DNA of 64,000 nucleotides from positions 62,001 through 126,000 of the forward strand of contig JAETTD010000001.1 of NCBI GenBank assembly GCA_021769295.1. The letters are read 5' to 3'. The position numbers and the translations under genes are program-made. The first letter of the stretch is position 1. The number at the start of each line of letters is the position of its first letter. This document shows positions 1 through 8,405 of this stretch, piece after piece. The stretch is from Bacillota bacterium (GTDB taxonomy: Bacteria > Bacillota > Clostridia > Peptostreptococcales > Anaerovoracaceae). A model generated the notes under the pieces. That model did no database searches and was not told the DNA's origin. It worked only from the letters and a program-made list of their open reading frames with translations.

Positions 1-767
1 TCTATTTTATCTATAGCGGCTACCTGCTTCATCGCCGCCTCCACCGTACGGTTAAGATTTGCGTCGTCGCAGTTGGTCATCCTGTTGGCGTCATTTTTAA
101 CTGATTTTTCGACCAGTATGTTCTCTATCATGAGGGAATGGGTATCTGCGCCCATGATTCCGAGGGTATCTCCTATATAATCGGCTTTTTTCATATAAAC
201 CACATAGGATTTCCGCCTTTTAAATTCCTTGGCCTGCAAATCCGTAAAGGAATTTATGAGACGCCTTAAATCTTTTGCAAGGGTCTCGGTTCGGCACACG
301 AATTCGAGATGATAAGATTTCTCGGGGTCGCTCATGGTTCCGGCTCCCAAGAATACGCCTCTCAAATATGCTTTTTTGCAGCATTTACTCTTTACTATGC
401 CGTCATATATGCCGTCGGAGATATAGTTGTTGCCTTCCCTAACGAGAAGTATCCCTGTTTCTCTCAGAATCTGCTCACTGCGGTTTTCTGAATCTATGGT
501 TATATTGTAGGCTCTTTTTTTGCCTACTGAATTGCTCTCGCCCACTTCGAGGGTCGTTTCTATATCGAAATAATCGTGCAGGAGCTTTTTGTAGTGGCGG
601 ATTATAGCCGGATTTTCGGATGTGACTATAATTTTAAACCTGCCTCCTCCTGCAAGGCCTATGCTTCCGGAAACCCGCAGAAACCCTGCTATCTCGGCAA
701 GCTGGCAGCACTTTTTTTCAGGTTCTATTCTTGATAATTCATTTTTAACTTCTGCTGCAAAAGACAT
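1..767 (-). CDS. whiA: DNA-binding protein WhiA (3' end outside window)
   Basis: I translated this by hand because the ORF track has no line for it. It starts at ATG 767 with MSFAAEVKNELSRIEPEKKC and stays open for about 255 codons to the window edge, so the C-terminus is missing. The N-terminal motif, the CCQLAEIAGFLRVSGSI segment and the later KCCKKAYLRGVFLGAGTMSDP segment match the LAGLIDADG-like domain of WhiA. The C-terminal helix-turn-helix would lie outside. A GGAGG lies 10 bp before the ATG. In Firmicutes WhiA is a nucleoid-associated regulator linked to cell division, usually downstream of the rapZ/yvcK pair; those neighbours cannot be checked here. In Actinobacteria it controls sporulation. 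Confidence 0.9.
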   Translation of the reverse strand, partial: MSFAAEVKNELSRIEPEKKCCQLAEIAGFLRVSGSIGLAGGGRFKIIVTSENPAIIRHYKKLLHDYFDIETTLEVGESNSVGKKRAYNITIDSENRSEQILRETGILLVREGNNYISDGIYDGIVKSKCCKKAYLRGVFLGAGTMSDPEKSYHLEFVCRTETLAKDLRRLINSFTDLQAKEFKRRKSYVVYMKKADYIGDTLGIMGADTHSLMIENILVEKSVKNDANRMTNCDDANLNRTVEAAMKQVAAIDKI

Positions 768-976
768 ATCCCTAATTCCTCCGTTAAGAAGATTATACTA
801 TGTTTTTGATTTGTGCGCCACCGAAACCGTATTAAACCGCCTGCTTTTATGCTTTGCGTCACATTCTATAGTGTTTCAATGTTTATTCATATATACATAT
901 AATCCAAAATGTCTGAAAATTGAACATATTAAAGTTTTTGTACTAAGAGATTATCTTAGACTTATCCCGGTATGAA

Positions 977-1197
977 TGCCGTAAATTTTGAAAAAATGCT
1001 CAGATGCGGCATTATGGGGTGCATAATGATGACCAAACTGCCGTATTTTTAGAAAAATTCTTTATATACGGCATTTTTTGGCCTCCAACAGCTAAAAAAA
1101 TGCCGCATTCTTGAAAAAATTTCTCGAATGCGGCATTATCGCTACTCAGTACGCTGTTAAACTGCCGTAAATCATAAAATTTTATTGAATTGCGGCA
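977..1197. repeat. 62-bp palindrome array, TGCCG family, array 1 (4 units)
   Basis: Four units of TGCCGY-N23-RCGGCA start at 977, 1039, 1101 and 1163. Right half-sites start at 1006, 1068, 1130 and 1192. Each step is exactly 62 bp and each core is 35 bp. The 27-bp linkers share no clear sequence apart from A/T-rich edges. The array fills most of the gap between the amidohydrolase 3' end and whiA. Bases 768-976 hold the whiA leader and nothing else I recognise. Confidence 0.9.
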
Positions 1198-1244
1198 TTT
1201 CGGCAATCCGGCCTAAACAATCCGCCTTGCTACACTACACATGA

Positions 1245-2531
1245 CTACGCCTTGCTTGTCTCCTTTATCGTCTCCGACAGCAGTTCCACGGCTGCCTCCA
1301 TGCAGTCTTCATCAAAATCGAATTTGGGATTGTGAAGGGGCTCCGTAATATCGGTGCCTATTCCTATATACACCGCCAGCCCGCCTTGCTCCTGAACACG
1401 GTTCATCATGGCCGCCGCATCATCAGTACCGCCTAAGTTGCCCTCAAAATAAACCTTTTCAAACCAAGGAACTCTTGTAGCCGCCTTTTCCACAAAGGAC
1501 ATCATTTTTTCGTCACTTCTGCCTGCCGGAACTTCTCCGTGGTCCACATATGTGTATGTCAAATCATAGGTCCTTGCCGTTCCGTCAAGGATGTCAAAAA
1601 CACGTTTTCCCATGTACTCGGTCACTTCTCTGTATTCTCCCCTGTACTCAAGCCTTATGGTGCACTCGGGAGCTATGGTGTTGGTGCAGACGCCGCCTTC
1701 TATCTGTCCTACGTTTACCCTGCAAAGGCCCTTTTCGTGGGGCGCTATACAGTGAAGATTCAAAGCTGCGCTGCATGCCGCAAGGAGCGCATTTCTGCCT
1801 TCCTGCGCCGCTCCGCAAGGGTGAGCGGCCCTGCCGTGAAATGTCACATCAAGTTGGCGGCAGCTCATAAAATCCCGAACTCCGCAAGCGAGAGCATGGG
1901 AAGGAAGAGGCTGATTTTCGGCAGAGAGGGCAAGGTGCACGGCCATAAAATAATCCACCTTGTCGAGGTGACCCTTATCTACCATGGAACGGGCGCCAAG
2001 CGTAATTTCCTCGGCAGGCTGAAACAAAAATCTGTATGTTCCGCAATAATCCCCTTCATTTTCTTTTATCTTTTTAGCAAGGGCCAGACCTATGGCAACA
2101 TGAGCATCGTGGCCGCAGGCATGGACGCAGGACTCGTTTACCGAAATATATCCTTCATCGCAAGGTCTGAAGCCTTCTTCCCTTACCTCTTCGTAAGGCA
2201 GGCAATCCATGTCAAACCTGAAAGCATAAGTGGGTCCGGGTTTTCCGGTATCAACTATCCCAACAACTCCGGGATAGCCTTCTGTTGCTCTGACCCATTT
2301 TTCCGACGCTCCTTGGGCAACTGCCCTTTTCATATTGTTTCTTCTTCTTTCTTCAGTAAGCTCTATCGGATATTTGAGCGTCTCAATGTTTACCGCCTCA
2401 GGGCCCGTCAGTATTACGTCTGCGCCTATTCGGCTAAGTATTTCAGCTACTCTTGCGCTGGTTCTTATCTCATTCCAGCCCGTCTCTGCATATTTGTGAA
2501 ATTCTCTCCTGTTCTTTACTATTTCTTTCAT
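1245..2531 (-). CDS. M20 family amidohydrolase (aminobenzoyl-glutamate hydrolase A-like)
   Basis: A 428-aa M20D metallo-aminoacylase/peptidase, predicted cytosolic. It shows FRFDMDCLP (about 105-112), CGHDAH (139-144) with the metal-binding Cys and His, QPAEE (171-175) with the catalytic Glu pair, HGRAAHP in the dimerisation domain, GGTDDA and HNPKFDFDED near the end. It most resembles AbgA-type hydrolases, which cleave N-acyl or p-aminobenzoyl-glutamate amides; the true substrate is unknown. It is the last gene of a minus-strand operon (S9 peptidase, MFS, MocR-like). No good ribosome site lies directly before the ATG. Instead an 8-bp perfect hairpin (2539-2560) contains the only GGAG. Confidence 0.85.
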   Translation of the reverse strand: MKEIVKNRREFHKYAETGWNEIRTSARVAEILSRIGADVILTGPEAVNIETLKYPIELTEERRRNNMKRAVAQGASEKWVRATEGYPGVVGIVDTGKPGPTYAFRFDMDCLPYEEVREEGFRPCDEGYISVNESCVHACGHDAHVAIGLALAKKIKENEGDYCGTYRFLFQPAEEITLGARSMVDKGHLDKVDYFMAVHLALSAENQPLPSHALACGVRDFMSCRQLDVTFHGRAAHPCGAAQEGRNALLAACSAALNLHCIAPHEKGLCRVNVGQIEGGVCTNTIAPECTIRLEYRGEYREVTEYMGKRVFDILDGTARTYDLTYTYVDHGEVPAGRSDEKMMSFVEKAATRVPWFEKVYFEGNLGGTDDAAAMMNRVQEQGGLAVYIGIGTDITEPLHNPKFDFDEDCMEAAVELLSETIKETSKA

Positions 2532-2538
2532 CTATATA

Positions 2539-2560
2539 CGGAGCTTATTTCCAAGCTCCG
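2539..2560 (-). promoter_or_regulatory. Stem-loop over possible ribosome site of the amidohydrolase
   Basis: On the minus strand CGGAGCTT-GGAAAT-AAGCTCCG forms an 8-bp perfect stem with a 6-nt loop. It ends 7 bp before the ATG at 2531 and contains the stop codon of the upstream gene. The only GGAG near the start sits in the stem, so translation may be coupled to, or gated by, ribosomes finishing the upstream gene. This is inference from position. Confidence 0.45.
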
Positions 2561-3999
2561 GGTACCTGCCTTTCAAAATTACTTCTGCTAAGCTCAATGG
2601 CCTCAGCCAAAATTTTTATTCCTCTATCCATATCTTCTTCACTTGCATTGGAAAAACACAGCCTTATATATCCGCTTCCGCTGTACCCGTAAGGAAAAAA
2701 CACGCTCCCAGGCATGTATAACAAGCCTTTTTCCTTAGATATGGCAAACAGTTTTTTCTCGTTCACATCTCTTGGAAGTTTGCACCAAAAGAACAAGCCT
2801 CCCTGAGGCACTTCAAATTCAAGCCCCTTATCCTTTAAAGCTTCAAGCTTATTCGCAAAACAATCACGTTTTTGCCTGTAATATTCTTTAAGGAAACTTA
2901 CCCGCCGCTCAAAATTGCCGTTTTCTATGGCTTCGTTAAGCATGGCGTGTCCGACTTTGTAAACGTTTACCTCGCTGGAAGCTATCAGCCGTCCCATCAT
3001 CTCTATGGTCTCAGAAGGCCCTACAGCAAAAGCGGTGCTTATTCCCGGCAAAAATGTCAGAGAAAAGGTATCGAGATATATTACCAGCTTGTTCTTATCC
3101 ATGGAATAAAGAGTCGGAAACTCGGTCCCCTCGTATCTGAAATCTCTGAGAGAATTATCTTCAATTATAGGGATTCCGAACCTCGCCGATATATCAAGGA
3201 GTCTCAGCCTTTTTTCTACCGGCATGACATAGCCTGTGGGATTGTGAAAATTGGGCATCGTATGGATAAACTTGGGCTCATATATGGCGATAAGCTTTTC
3301 AAGCTCATCAAGGTCCATTCCGTCCCTGTTCATCCTTACACACACCACGTGGATTCCGTGATTTCTGAACACATTTACAGTGTCTGCGATTACCGGTTCT
3401 TCCACTATGACGCTGTCTCCCTCTCTGAGGTACAGCCTTATTATATAATCTATCGCCTGATTTGTCTCGGACACCAGCTGTATGTTTCTTTCATTTACAA
3501 ATATGTCCTGCTTAGCCAAAAGCCTGCATATGTTTCCTTTGAGTTTTGCTGTCTGGCTGCCGTCAAACCTGTAAAAATCCTTATAGCTGTATCTGACGTT
3601 TTCTTCATCGGCAACATTGACGCTTATTCCCGCAAAGGACACGACTCCCGGCTTTTCGGAACGCAGATATAAATCCTGGAACATGTTTTCCTTTTCCGTG
3701 TAATTATATCTTATCATCTTTGCAAGAGGATGAAATGTCCTGACAGGCACCTGCTTGGCAGGTTCCTTCACAAAGTATCCCTTGGGCTTGCTGGACACGA
3801 CTATCAGATTTTCCGACATCAATTCCTGATAAGCCCTGACAACGGTGTTCCTTGACACTCCAAGCTCTGATGCTACAGCCCGCTCGGTGGGCAGCTTAAA
3901 ACCGGAAGGCAGCTCGTCGCCGATTATTTTCTCTTTAATCTCATTTTTTATCTGCAAATATATGGGCGTATCATTGTTCCTGTTTATAACGATTTCCAT
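2545..3999 (-). CDS. MocR/GntR-type regulator with degenerate aminotransferase domain
   Basis: 484 aa. An N-terminal GntR winged helix (about 10-75, with SGFKLPTERAVASELGVSRN) is joined to a fold-type I aminotransferase domain. HNPTG (252-256) of the cofactor site is present. The stretch that should read SFSKxLxPGxRxG is DTFSLTFLPGISTAF, so the Schiff-base lysine is Leu314 (codon CTG). The usual EDDY is EDNS, so the cofactor tyrosine is also gone. It is therefore probably a regulator that no longer uses PLP covalently. Its ATG directly abuts the stop of the MFS gene. MocR proteins commonly control neighbouring transport and catabolic genes. I judge regulation of this operon likely, but no operator was identified. 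Confidence 0.85.
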   Translation of the reverse strand: MEIVINRNNDTPIYLQIKNEIKEKIIGDELPSGFKLPTERAVASELGVSRNTVVRAYQELMSENLIVVSSKPKGYFVKEPAKQVPVRTFHPLAKMIRYNYTEKENMFQDLYLRSEKPGVVSFAGISVNVADEENVRYSYKDFYRFDGSQTAKLKGNICRLLAKQDIFVNERNIQLVSETNQAIDYIIRLYLREGDSVIVEEPVIADTVNVFRNHGIHVVCVRMNRDGMDLDELEKLIAIYEPKFIHTMPNFHNPTGYVMPVEKRLRLLDISARFGIPIIEDNSLRDFRYEGTEFPTLYSMDKNKLVIYLDTFSLTFLPGISTAFAVGPSETIEMMGRLIASSEVNVYKVGHAMLNEAIENGNFERRVSFLKEYYRQKRDCFANKLEALKDKGLEFEVPQGGLFFWCKLPRDVNEKKLFAISKEKGLLYMPGSVFFPYGYSGSGYIRLCFSNASEEDMDRGIKILAEAIELSRSNFERQVPGAWK

Positions 4000-5271
4000 T
4001 TATTCAGCTTCTCCTGCCCCTTTATTTGACTCTTTGCTCTGAGCCTTGCGGTAAGTGGTCGCCAGCAGCAATCCCATTATTATCATAAGCACGGCTCCTC
4101 CTGCCTGCATAATCCAGATATACCTGTATCCGGCGTTTCCGTATGAATCAAGCCATGCTCCGCAAACGTTGTAAAGCCAAATATCGGACGAATATCCGAT
4201 TGCAGAGGCAACGCCCAGCACCGTTCCAACATACTTAAACGGCACTCTCGCCTCAGTTACAGGCGTGTACAGGGCAGTTGAGTTTACATAAGAAAACAGA
4301 AGCAAAATTATGCACACTGCGATGAGCAATGTTACCATGCCCTTTTCCTGCGGTATCATCATCATGACAACAGTCAAAATCAAGGTGCCTATTCCGCCTA
4401 CCATGACCACCTTTGTGGAACTTTTCAACCTGTCTATAAAGAATCCTCCTATAGGTCCCGCTACCAGATTCATTCCGCTCCTCAGCGTGTTGGTAATCAG
4501 CGCAGCCACACCCACGGAAACCGCAAAAGCGTCCGTCATATATGGGTTCAGATACGGTACCGTCGAGCGGATGATAAAATATCCAAGGGTGAAAAGACCC
4601 AAATACCACGTTATCGGCATTTTCAGCACTTTGCCCATGAGCTTGAGGTCAATCTTGTCGTCCGCTGCTTCACGGGCTTTGGCCTTTTCCTTGTCATAAG
4701 GGACAAAGAGCCATGTGAGAATTCCGAATACGATTGAGATTACGCAGTATATCATCATGCCGCCTCTGAATTCGTATTTTGCCAAAGCTGTCTCCATCAT
4801 GCCAAGTATGATATATGTACATGCTATTCCGAAAGCTCCATAGGCGAAGTTGTAAAAGCCGAAAAGTCTTCCCTGTTCATCATCTTCGCCTATGTTTTTG
4901 ATGAGCTTCAGGAAGGCGCTCCAGTGCATACAGGTACTGGTTATTCCAAAGATAAAGTACATTATTTTCAGCACCGTGAAGGAAGATGAAAAAGCCACAA
5001 CCGTTCCGGCAAGCCCCGTCAATATGGCTGACCATACCACCAGCATCTTGGGATTGAACTTGTCTGCTATCCAGCCTCCGATAAAGTATCCTATGACGGC
5101 AGTTATGCCGAAGAAGGTCAGCAGGTCACCTGCCTGACCGTAGGTTATGTTATATGTCTGTATAAAATGATTATAAAAATCGTTGCACGCATAAGGTATA
5201 AAATATACCACCGTCGTACATGTAGCGATGAATATCATCGCATACTTGTAAGCCATGCTGTCTTTTTTCAT
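4000..5271 (-). CDS. MFS transporter
   Basis: 423 aa with about 12 hydrophobic segments and the MFS loop-2/3 signature GGWIADKFNPK near residue 65. The C-terminus is short and charged. The overall look is that of organic-anion or OFA-like carriers of the major facilitator superfamily; the substrate cannot be told. It starts 12 bp after the S9 peptidase stop, with AGGAGA ahead of the ATG, and its stop abuts the MocR-like ATG. Peptidase, carrier, regulator and amidohydrolase therefore form one transcription unit, probably for uptake and breakdown of a peptide or acyl-amino-acid compound (inference). Confidence 0.85.
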   Translation of the reverse strand: MKKDSMAYKYAMIFIATCTTVVYFIPYACNDFYNHFIQTYNITYGQAGDLLTFFGITAVIGYFIGGWIADKFNPKMLVVWSAILTGLAGTVVAFSSSFTVLKIMYFIFGITSTCMHWSAFLKLIKNIGEDDEQGRLFGFYNFAYGAFGIACTYIILGMMETALAKYEFRGGMMIYCVISIVFGILTWLFVPYDKEKAKAREAADDKIDLKLMGKVLKMPITWYLGLFTLGYFIIRSTVPYLNPYMTDAFAVSVGVAALITNTLRSGMNLVAGPIGGFFIDRLKSSTKVVMVGGIGTLILTVVMMMIPQEKGMVTLLIAVCIILLLFSYVNSTALYTPVTEARVPFKYVGTVLGVASAIGYSSDIWLYNVCGAWLDSYGNAGYRYIWIMQAGGAVLMIIMGLLLATTYRKAQSKESNKGAGEAE

Positions 5272-5283
5272 GTCATGTCTCCT

Positions 5284-7290
5284 TTAAAGATATTTCTTAA
5301 ACCATTTGAGCATTTCTGCAATACGGCGCTGCCTGTTGACAGGGGAGCCGCTGCGGCAAAGCTCGTGGGTCTCGCCCTTTACCGCAAAGACTTTGGATGT
5401 TCCGCCAAAATAAGTTATGGCGCTGTGCAGCTGAAGGGCATGGTCATAAGGGCATCTGTAATCGTCCACGCCATGTATGAACAGAACCGGCGTCTTTATA
5501 TTCGGTGCATATTTAAGACCTGAGTGCTCCCACAGATATTCAGGGTTTTCCCAAGGGGTGGTTCCGTAAGTGTCCTTGTTGCATGGGAATCCTATATCCG
5601 ACATGCCGTAGTCGCTGAGCAAGTTGGATACGCATCTGTCGGAAATGGCTGCCTTATATCTGTTGGTATGTCCTATTATCCAGTTTATTATTATTCCTCC
5701 ATAAGAGCCTCCCGTTATGCCTATCCTCTGTTCATCAACCCACGGATTTCGCTCAATGACAGTATCGGTGAATTCCATAAAGTCTCTGTAGTCTACCGTT
5801 CCCCACTTGGTCCTTATGTCAGCAAATTCTCCGCCTTTTCCTTCGGAGCCTCTCGGATTGCAGAAAAATACGCCGTAGCCTTCTGCGCACATAGCAAACA
5901 TCTCATGGGTTGCCACAGGTCCGTATGCCGAGCCCGGGCCTCCGTGTATGAACAGTATTGCAGGGTATTTCTTTTCCTCATCAAAGTCCGTAGGTTTCAT
6001 TACCCAGCCTTCTATTTCGATTCCGTCTGAATTGGTGAAACTGCATTCTTCTATCTCCGGAAAATCGAACTCTTTTTCAAGGCGTGTATTGAAATCGCTT
6101 ATTTGCGTTTCACGTCCCGTCTTTATATCCAATACGTAAAATTCGCCGCCTGACAGTCCTCTCATGGCTGACATGTATATCTTGTCTCCCTCTACAAAAT
6201 AGTCGAGAATCTTTCCTTCATTTTCGGTGAGGGTTTTCATAGTGTCGTCTCCGTATTTGCAGAAAAACAGTTTGGAGCTGCCGCCCTGTGTACAGATGAA
6301 GATTATTCCTTCTTCGGTGGTCGTAATCTTGTTGAGCCAGCCGCTGAGATAAGTCACATCCGTAAGCACGTTATCATAGAAGTGTATATCAGCATTCTTG
6401 TTGTTTCTCGTAAATTCGCCCGTCTCCATATCCAAAACGTCTATATACTCGTTCTGATATTCTCCGTGGAAAGCCCTGTCGTTTCTGCCGAGAAGGATTC
6501 GTCTTGAGTCCACAGGCTGAATTTTGGTGTATATGTAAGAGTTGGAATCGTCTATTGCCGATATTTCCATGGTTCTGTAATCTATCTTATATACCTTGCC
6601 TTCGGTCTTCTGCATGCCGCCCGAATCAACGCCGTAAAAGAGGCCGTATTCGTCTTTGTAGGATTTGATGTCCCAAACGCTCAAATCATCCGACGTAAGC
6701 TGCTTCAACTCGCCGTCGTCGTAAAAGTATACTCTTCCTCTCTCCTTGTTGCTGTAACCCCCGTCATTGGTCCAAAACGGAACTTCATCAGCTACAAAAT
6801 ATTTGCTTTCTCTCTCCGAAATTTTAAGATACTGTTCCCAGTCGCCCCCGGCTTCTTCAAACCATGCGTCTCTCATTGGGTTTTCGCTTGCCAGCATGAG
6901 AAATCTCTTATCATCTATATATTCAAACTTGTATACCCCTTTATTTATCTTAAAGAGCTTGGTGTATTCCTTGGTATTTACGTTAAACTTATAGAAAACC
7001 GCAAGGGGTATACCTTTTTCTTTTGCTTCCTTATCTTCCTCATCCCTTGCCGTTTCTATTATCATGTTTTCTTCATCTATCCAGCAGTGCATTCCCACGG
7101 AATCGTCAAAGGTGAGCTGTTCTTTTATCTCATTTTTTTCCATATCGAACAGATAAAGGTTGGACACATATTTGTCTTCCTCCAACACCGTATCGTACTT
7201 GACAAATGAAAACAATCCTGCGCCGTTTGGTTTCATATCCGTTATATTCACATATTCCTTAAAGAAATCATCGGTTATTTTCTTCTTCAT
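5284..7290 (-). CDS. S9 family serine peptidase (prolyl oligopeptidase/acyl-peptidase type)
   Basis: The ORF track starts at 7449, but ATG 7290 (MKKKITDDFF) has GGGAGG 10 bp upstream and removes 53 residues that fit no domain, giving 668 aa. The N-terminal two thirds is beta-propeller-like. The C-terminal alpha/beta-hydrolase domain carries the oxyanion region LFIHGGPGSAYGP, the nucleophile GGSYGG, the acid in GVDDYRCP and the histidine in GETHELCR. There is no signal peptide, so it is predicted cytosolic and would remove N-terminal residues or acyl-amino acids from short peptides. It is first in the operon, divergent from the yitT-like gene. Confidence 0.9.
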   Translation of the reverse strand: MKKKITDDFFKEYVNITDMKPNGAGLFSFVKYDTVLEEDKYVSNLYLFDMEKNEIKEQLTFDDSVGMHCWIDEENMIIETARDEEDKEAKEKGIPLAVFYKFNVNTKEYTKLFKINKGVYKFEYIDDKRFLMLASENPMRDAWFEEAGGDWEQYLKISERESKYFVADEVPFWTNDGGYSNKERGRVYFYDDGELKQLTSDDLSVWDIKSYKDEYGLFYGVDSGGMQKTEGKVYKIDYRTMEISAIDDSNSYIYTKIQPVDSRRILLGRNDRAFHGEYQNEYIDVLDMETGEFTRNNKNADIHFYDNVLTDVTYLSGWLNKITTTEEGIIFICTQGGSSKLFFCKYGDDTMKTLTENEGKILDYFVEGDKIYMSAMRGLSGGEFYVLDIKTGRETQISDFNTRLEKEFDFPEIEECSFTNSDGIEIEGWVMKPTDFDEEKKYPAILFIHGGPGSAYGPVATHEMFAMCAEGYGVFFCNPRGSEGKGGEFADIRTKWGTVDYRDFMEFTDTVIERNPWVDEQRIGITGGSYGGIIINWIIGHTNRYKAAISDRCVSNLLSDYGMSDIGFPCNKDTYGTTPWENPEYLWEHSGLKYAPNIKTPVLFIHGVDDYRCPYDHALQLHSAITYFGGTSKVFAVKGETHELCRSGSPVNRQRRIAEMLKWFKKYL

Positions 7291-7392
7291 GGTTTGGACC
7301 TCCCGATATTTGATTTTATAAATATATTGTATAACAAAGTCCAAAATATGAAAAGTGCCAATTTGGACTGTTCCAAAAAAAATTTTTGGCTC

Positions 7393-7421
7393 TTTGTAAA
7401 AACCCCCGTTTAATATATACT
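7393..7421 (+). promoter_or_regulatory. Candidate sigma-A promoter of the yitT-like gene
   Basis: TTTGTA and TATACT are separated by 17 bp. The predicted start site near 7428 gives a short leader before the GGAG at 7443. Only the -10 box is close to consensus. Confidence 0.4.
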
Positions 7422-7454
7422 TAATATGTATATTTGACTTTTGGAGCACTCGAC

Positions 7455-8375
7455 ATGAAAGACCTTAAACCGCAGAGGAAATCTCTTTTAAGCAAAACCG
7501 GCATCAGGCGTGAACAGATAATGTACATGCTTATAGCTGACATAAGCTATGCTCTTGCCCTAAACCTTTTTTACGTAGGAAATAACATTGCGGCCGGCGG
7601 ACTTGCAGGTATAGGCACCGTGCTCAATTACTTTTTCAGTCTGCCCATAGGTATGACTGTATTGGTCATGACAATTCCTATCGTAATACTTGGCGCAAGG
7701 ATAAAGGGTAAAGTCTATGTAATAACTTCCCTTGTTGCTACCGTGGTCTATTCTGCCATAGTGGACTTGCTTGCATTCTTGCCTTGCATCACCGACGATA
7801 AGATTGTGGCTGTGGTCTTCGGTGGAATCCTATACGGCTTCGGCTCTTCCATGACTATCAAGGCTCATCTGTCTTCGGGCGGCACCGACTTGATTGCCAA
7901 GCTTTTAATCACCAAGATAAGGAGCGCAAGCCTCGGTACGCTGTACATGTTCATAGACGGCACCATAGTGGTCATAGCTATGGTTTCCTACGGCAACATA
8001 GAGTCGGGCATCTATGCTCTTCTTGCCATTGCTGTATGTTCAATCGTCACCGACAAGATGACCAGCGGCTTTAACAGGGCTCAGATGTTTTACATATTCG
8101 TAAATCAAAACACAGACAGGATAACCGACGCCATATTAAATGATATGCAGCGCGGCGTCACTTCAATAGACGGAACGGGAAAGTATTCCGGCGCTCACAA
8201 GGAAATTCTCCTTGTGGTGGTCAAGCCTCATGAAACTCCAAGACTGAAGGAAATCGTTATGAGCTTTGACCCTTCGGCTTTCATCGTTCTGGTTTCGGCT
8301 AACGAAATAATCGGCTACGGTTTTGAAAGCACCAACCTTACGGAAACGGTCAATGATACGTCAGCTATTGTTTAA
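7455..8375 (+). CDS. YitT family membrane protein (DUF161/DUF2179)
   Basis: The ATG at 7455 is preferred over the TTG at 7434 because GGAG lies 8 bp upstream; this gives 306 aa. About five hydrophobic helices occupy the first 190 residues, with the family segment YVGNNIAAGGLAGIG and the SSGGTDLIAK motif. A cytoplasmic DUF2179 domain follows (about 220-290), ending near the VSANEIIGYGF segment. The family is widespread in Firmicutes with no settled function; some members have been linked to transport or stress. It is followed after 30 bp by an MFS gene on the same strand, probably co-transcribed. Confidence 0.85.
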   Translation: MKDLKPQRKSLLSKTGIRREQIMYMLIADISYALALNLFYVGNNIAAGGLAGIGTVLNYFFSLPIGMTVLVMTIPIVILGARIKGKVYVITSLVATVVYSAIVDLLAFLPCITDDKIVAVVFGGILYGFGSSMTIKAHLSSGGTDLIAKLLITKIRSASLGTLYMFIDGTIVVIAMVSYGNIESGIYALLAIAVCSIVTDKMTSGFNRAQMFYIFVNQNTDRITDAILNDMQRGVTSIDGTGKYSGAHKEILLVVVKPHETPRLKEIVMSFDPSAFIVLVSANEIIGYGFESTNLTETVNDTSAIV

Positions 8376-8405
8376 CAGTTTATATATTTTTAAGGAGAGA
8401 TTGAT

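Noticed and set aside
977-1197. TGCCG arrays as CRISPR arrays
   Set aside because: The 62-bp unit and unrelated linkers recall CRISPR, but the repeated part is only conserved at its half-sites, the inner 23 bases vary, there are always four units, and no cas gene is present.
1539-2591. Plus-strand ORF of 350 aa
   Set aside because: Shadow of the M20 amidohydrolase on the minus strand; no domain and no ribosome site.
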